Source: Oscillospiraceae bacterium (GTDB lineage: Bacteria > Bacillota > Clostridia > Oscillospirales > CAG-272). Taken from it: a stretch of DNA of 63,787 bases. A program made the translations under genes and the position numbers. Positions 61,646-63,787 of the stretch are shown here, piece after piece. Every line of letters starts with the position of its first letter. Position 1 is the stretch's first letter. The stretch spans positions 1 through 63,787 of the forward strand of contig SVSB01000008.1 in NCBI GenBank assembly GCA_015064505.1, written 5' to 3'. The notes under the pieces are model-generated. The model ran no database searches. It saw nothing but the letters and a program-made list of their open reading frames with translations, and was not told where the DNA came from.

Positions 61646-63367
61646 TTATTCAACAGGCGGCCAGCCCTGGTTGAACCAGTCAAGATAGATCTGGGAAAGA
61701 CCGTCAGCCTTATCGGGATTGTTCATAACCTTCATATACTTGACGTCCTCGTTCTGAGCAAGCTCAGCCTTGGCCTCAGCGAAGAAGGTTTCAAGCTCTG
61801 CGGAAGTCTTGCAAGCATCGAGCTTTGCCTTGTAGTCCGCGGAAAGTGCGCTGATTCTCTGAAGGAGCTCGGGATTGATATCCTTCCAGACCTCGCGTAT
61901 ACCGAGAACTACGTGAGCAGCAGCCTCGCTGTTCTGAAGCTTACCGTAGGTCCACGCATCCTTGGACATATTCTCTTCGGGATATGCCATAAATACGTTA
62001 CCGGTCTTGTTGAGATCCATCATATAGTCGTTGTTAAGACGCTCAACCTCACCGTCGTCGTTAAGAACGTAGTGAACGCCCTCAACACCGTACTGGAGAA
62101 TATTGCGAAGCTCGGAGGTGGTGTTAAGAAGAGTGATAACCTCCATGGAGCGCTTAAGGTTAGCGGTGAAGGTGGATACGCCAAAGAAAGATGTAAATAC
62201 GTCCTTCTCGTCGGCAATGGGGGTCTTGATGGGCTTAACGATATAATCTTCCTCGTACTGGAAACGGAGAGTGTAATCGCCGGTAACTATACCAACGCCG
62301 AACTCCTCATCATCAGTCTTTGCGAAGTAACCGCCCTCCTCATACTTCTTCATACGAAGAAGATGCTCGGTATGTTTGGTGGAGAATACGTCGGTAACGT
62401 TGAACTTCTGGTTAGAGGGGCCGGTGGAAGGAACGCCCTTGGTTCCGATCTGCTTCATGGAAAGAGTGTAGTTGGAAGCAATAACGCTGAAATCGTCTGC
62501 CTCAATATCCTCACCCCAGAAGTAGGTAAGATAATCATCAAAGGGAGCCTTTACGGGAGCAATGGTCTCGTTTGCCTTGATATCCTCGATAAGAGTGAGG
62601 CAATCCTTAAAATCGGAAACGGAAGCCTCGTGTATGTAGTACTTCTCTGCCATATCTCTGTTGATAAGCAGATAAGTATACTCACCGATTATGTGGTTGT
62701 TGGGGATAGCGTAAGTGCTGCCGTTGATCTTGGTGTGTGTAATAAGTACGGGATGTATATAATCGTTAAGAGCCTTTGAAGAACCGGTGTCACTGATCTC
62801 GTCATCAAGGTCCTCGAGATAAGCGTTATCGATAAGGTCGATAAGCCTGTCTCTGCCGAGCACGAGAACGATGTCGATCTGATCCTCGGGGATCACGGGG
62901 TACTTAAGCTCAACAACGCCGAACTCGTTGAGAACGGTCTCCTCCTCGGTGACGACGGTAGTCTCCTCTACGGTGGTCTCAGCAACCGTAGTGATACCGG
63001 CGGCCTTAAGAGAACGTGCCTCCTCCTTCTTGCGCTGTTCTTCTTCCTCAGCTGCTAACTCCGCAGCCTTGATAGCCTCAAAACGAGCGTTAAGAGCGGA
63101 CTCGTACTCGTCTTCGGTGCAGAATATAAGGTCTACGTAAGTGGTAAAGCGAGACTTGGTAACTGCGTTGAAGGCCTCCTCAACAGCAGCCTCTGTCTCA
63201 GCAGAGATCTTGTTCTCGGTAACCACCCACATATTGATGGAAACTGCGGTACGTGTAGCCTGCTCCTTTACAAGCTCGTTCTCGTCAATTTCTTTTTCCT
63301 GACAGCCGACGAACATTGTCAAAAGGGTAGCAAGGCAAAGCATAAGGGACAAAATTCTTCTCTTCAT
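61646..63367 (-). CDS. Extracellular solute-binding lipoprotein with inserted coiled segment
   Basis: 573 residues. The lipoprotein signal ends LLTMFVGC (Cys22). The rest is like sugar/oligopeptide solute-binding proteins: an early INMWVV, then TYAIPNNHI, YLLINRDMAEKY, GVSTFTANL and a C-terminal KVMNNPDKADGLSQIYLDWFNQG. Between about residues 80 and 155 the lobe is broken by an Ala/Glu/Lys-rich helix (AAELAAEEEEQRKKEEARS) and a Thr/Glu/Val stretch (TTVAETTVEETTVV). No permease or ATPase gene is adjacent. Start ATG 63367 follows GGAGGAG. Confidence 0.85.
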   Translation of the reverse strand: MKRRILSLMLCLATLLTMFVGCQEKEIDENELVKEQATRTAVSINMWVVTENKISAETEAAVEEAFNAVTKSRFTTYVDLIFCTEDEYESALNARFEAIKAAELAAEEEEQRKKEEARSLKAAGITTVAETTVEETTVVTEEETVLNEFGVVELKYPVIPEDQIDIVLVLGRDRLIDLIDNAYLEDLDDEISDTGSSKALNDYIHPVLITHTKINGSTYAIPNNHIIGEYTYLLINRDMAEKYYIHEASVSDFKDCLTLIEDIKANETIAPVKAPFDDYLTYFWGEDIEADDFSVIASNYTLSMKQIGTKGVPSTGPSNQKFNVTDVFSTKHTEHLLRMKKYEEGGYFAKTDDEEFGVGIVTGDYTLRFQYEEDYIVKPIKTPIADEKDVFTSFFGVSTFTANLKRSMEVITLLNTTSELRNILQYGVEGVHYVLNDDGEVERLNNDYMMDLNKTGNVFMAYPEENMSKDAWTYGKLQNSEAAAHVVLGIREVWKDINPELLQRISALSADYKAKLDACKTSAELETFFAEAKAELAQNEDVKYMKVMNNPDKADGLSQIYLDWFNQGWPPVE

Positions 63368-63418
63368 GAGGCTCCTCCAATTGGATTTTAGCGCTTACGC
63401 GCAATAATTGCTTTTTAT

Positions 63419-63447
63419 ATTGTACAACAAACTATCTTATATGTCAA
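63419..63447 (-). promoter_or_regulatory. Promoter for the solute-binding lipoprotein
   Basis: On the minus strand, TTGACA (63447-63442), a 17-bp spacer and TACAAT (63424-63419). Confidence 0.85.
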
Positions 63448-63498
63448 GGACAATTTTACCTAAAGATATAACCAAAAAGCTGTTAATAAAGCATAAGG

Positions 63499-63787
63499 TC
63501 AATCGAGGTAATCCTTAAGTCTCTTGGAGCGGCTGGGGTGGCGGAGCTTTCTTAAGGCCTTCGCCTCTATCTGTCTTATTCTCTCACGGGTTATATTGAA
63601 CTCTTTACCCACCTCCTCAAGGGTGCGGGTGCGTCCGTCCTCAAGACCGAAGCGGAGCTTGAGAACGTGCTCCTCGCGCGGGGTAAGAGTGTGGAGAACC
63701 TCGTTTATCTGTTCCTTAAGCAAGGAATAGGAAGCGGTCTCAGCAGGCGCGGGAGAATCGTTATCCACACGATAATCACCGAGATGA
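63499..63787 (-). CDS. rpoD: RNA polymerase primary sigma factor, C-terminal part
   Basis: The right edge cuts this gene; 95 C-terminal residues remain (in frame from base 63786). They read [10 protein letters not shown], then region 4: [55 protein letters not shown]. These are the -35-binding helix-turn-helix of the housekeeping sigma-70/SigA group. The consensus promoters throughout the window fit this factor. No terminator was identified between this gene and the next. Confidence 0.96.
   Translation of the reverse strand, partial: HLGDYRVDNDSPAPAETASYSLLKEQINEVLHTLTPREEHVLKLRFGLEDGRTRTLEEVGKEFNITRERIRQIEAKALRKLRHPSRSKRLKDYLD

Overview
This 63.8 kb window looks like chromosomal core DNA of a Gram-positive anaerobe of the class Clostridia (Bacillota). 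The reasons are: purine-rich Shine-Dalgarno sites with frequent TTG/GTG starts; sigma-A-type promoters with 16-17 bp spacers; and a marker set that includes zinc-type L28, RqcH, Mini-RNase III, TmcAL, ClpC, DUF3048, DUF1015, DUF3343, DUF6873 and AI-2E/YtvI-type permeases. Several proteins carry lipoprotein or sortase-like anchoring signals. No phage, insertion sequence, CRISPR array, plasmid or restriction genes were found, and base composition is even. The genus cannot be named from the sequence alone.

Left part (1-17,013). The end of an MtaB-like tRNA methylthiotransferase is followed by rpmB and a DUF6873 gene, which overlaps a convergent AI-2E-type permease. Next come a MATE exporter with two tandem cyclophilins (one lipoprotein, one cytosolic), a LarA lactate racemase homologue, a purine phosphoribosyltransferase, and a tandem pair of secreted, Thr-linker, C-terminally anchored surface proteins. 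A minus-strand block holds HAD phosphatase, GNAT acetyltransferase and rqcH. A second minus-strand unit holds asnS and a class I aminotransferase. A strong promoter drives tRNA-Met(CAT) and tRNA-Glu(TTC).

Middle (17,088-32,694). One long minus-strand run reads, in transcription order: coaE, lytic transglycosylase, M18 aminopeptidase, prfA, sua5, a ParC/GyrA-like topoisomerase subunit, a secreted coiled-coil protein, a SpoIID/LytB protein, secA, two unknown and apparently related polytopic membrane proteins, and an aldose-epimerase-like protein. Many junctions overlap or have gaps under 20 bp. The run mixes translation termination, tRNA modification, secretion and cell-wall functions.

Right part (32,751-63,787). 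Short units lie in both orientations, and most convergent junctions share a compact palindromic terminator. They include: a P-loop ATPase; ackA divergent from tmcAL (both acetate-using enzymes); a DUF3048 lipoprotein; U32 peptidase-uppP-mrnC-zinc ribbon protein; a UDP-sugar 4,6-dehydratase with DUF1015; an ABC exporter; aspartokinase; HIT; FkbM methyltransferase; rpsU divergent from a LysM-GH18 glycosidase; prs; cysK; clpC without ctsR/mcsAB; MBL-gltX-glnS-nitroreductase; DUF3343-cysteine desulfurase; a solute-binding lipoprotein with an unusual insertion; and the 3' end of rpoD.

Most genes are ordinary housekeeping genes. The least explained parts are the tandem surface-protein paralogues, the membrane-protein pair behind secA, the DUF3343-desulfurase couple, the interrupted solute-binding protein and a few orphan hypotheticals. 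I found no clear evidence of a wholly new multi-gene system.
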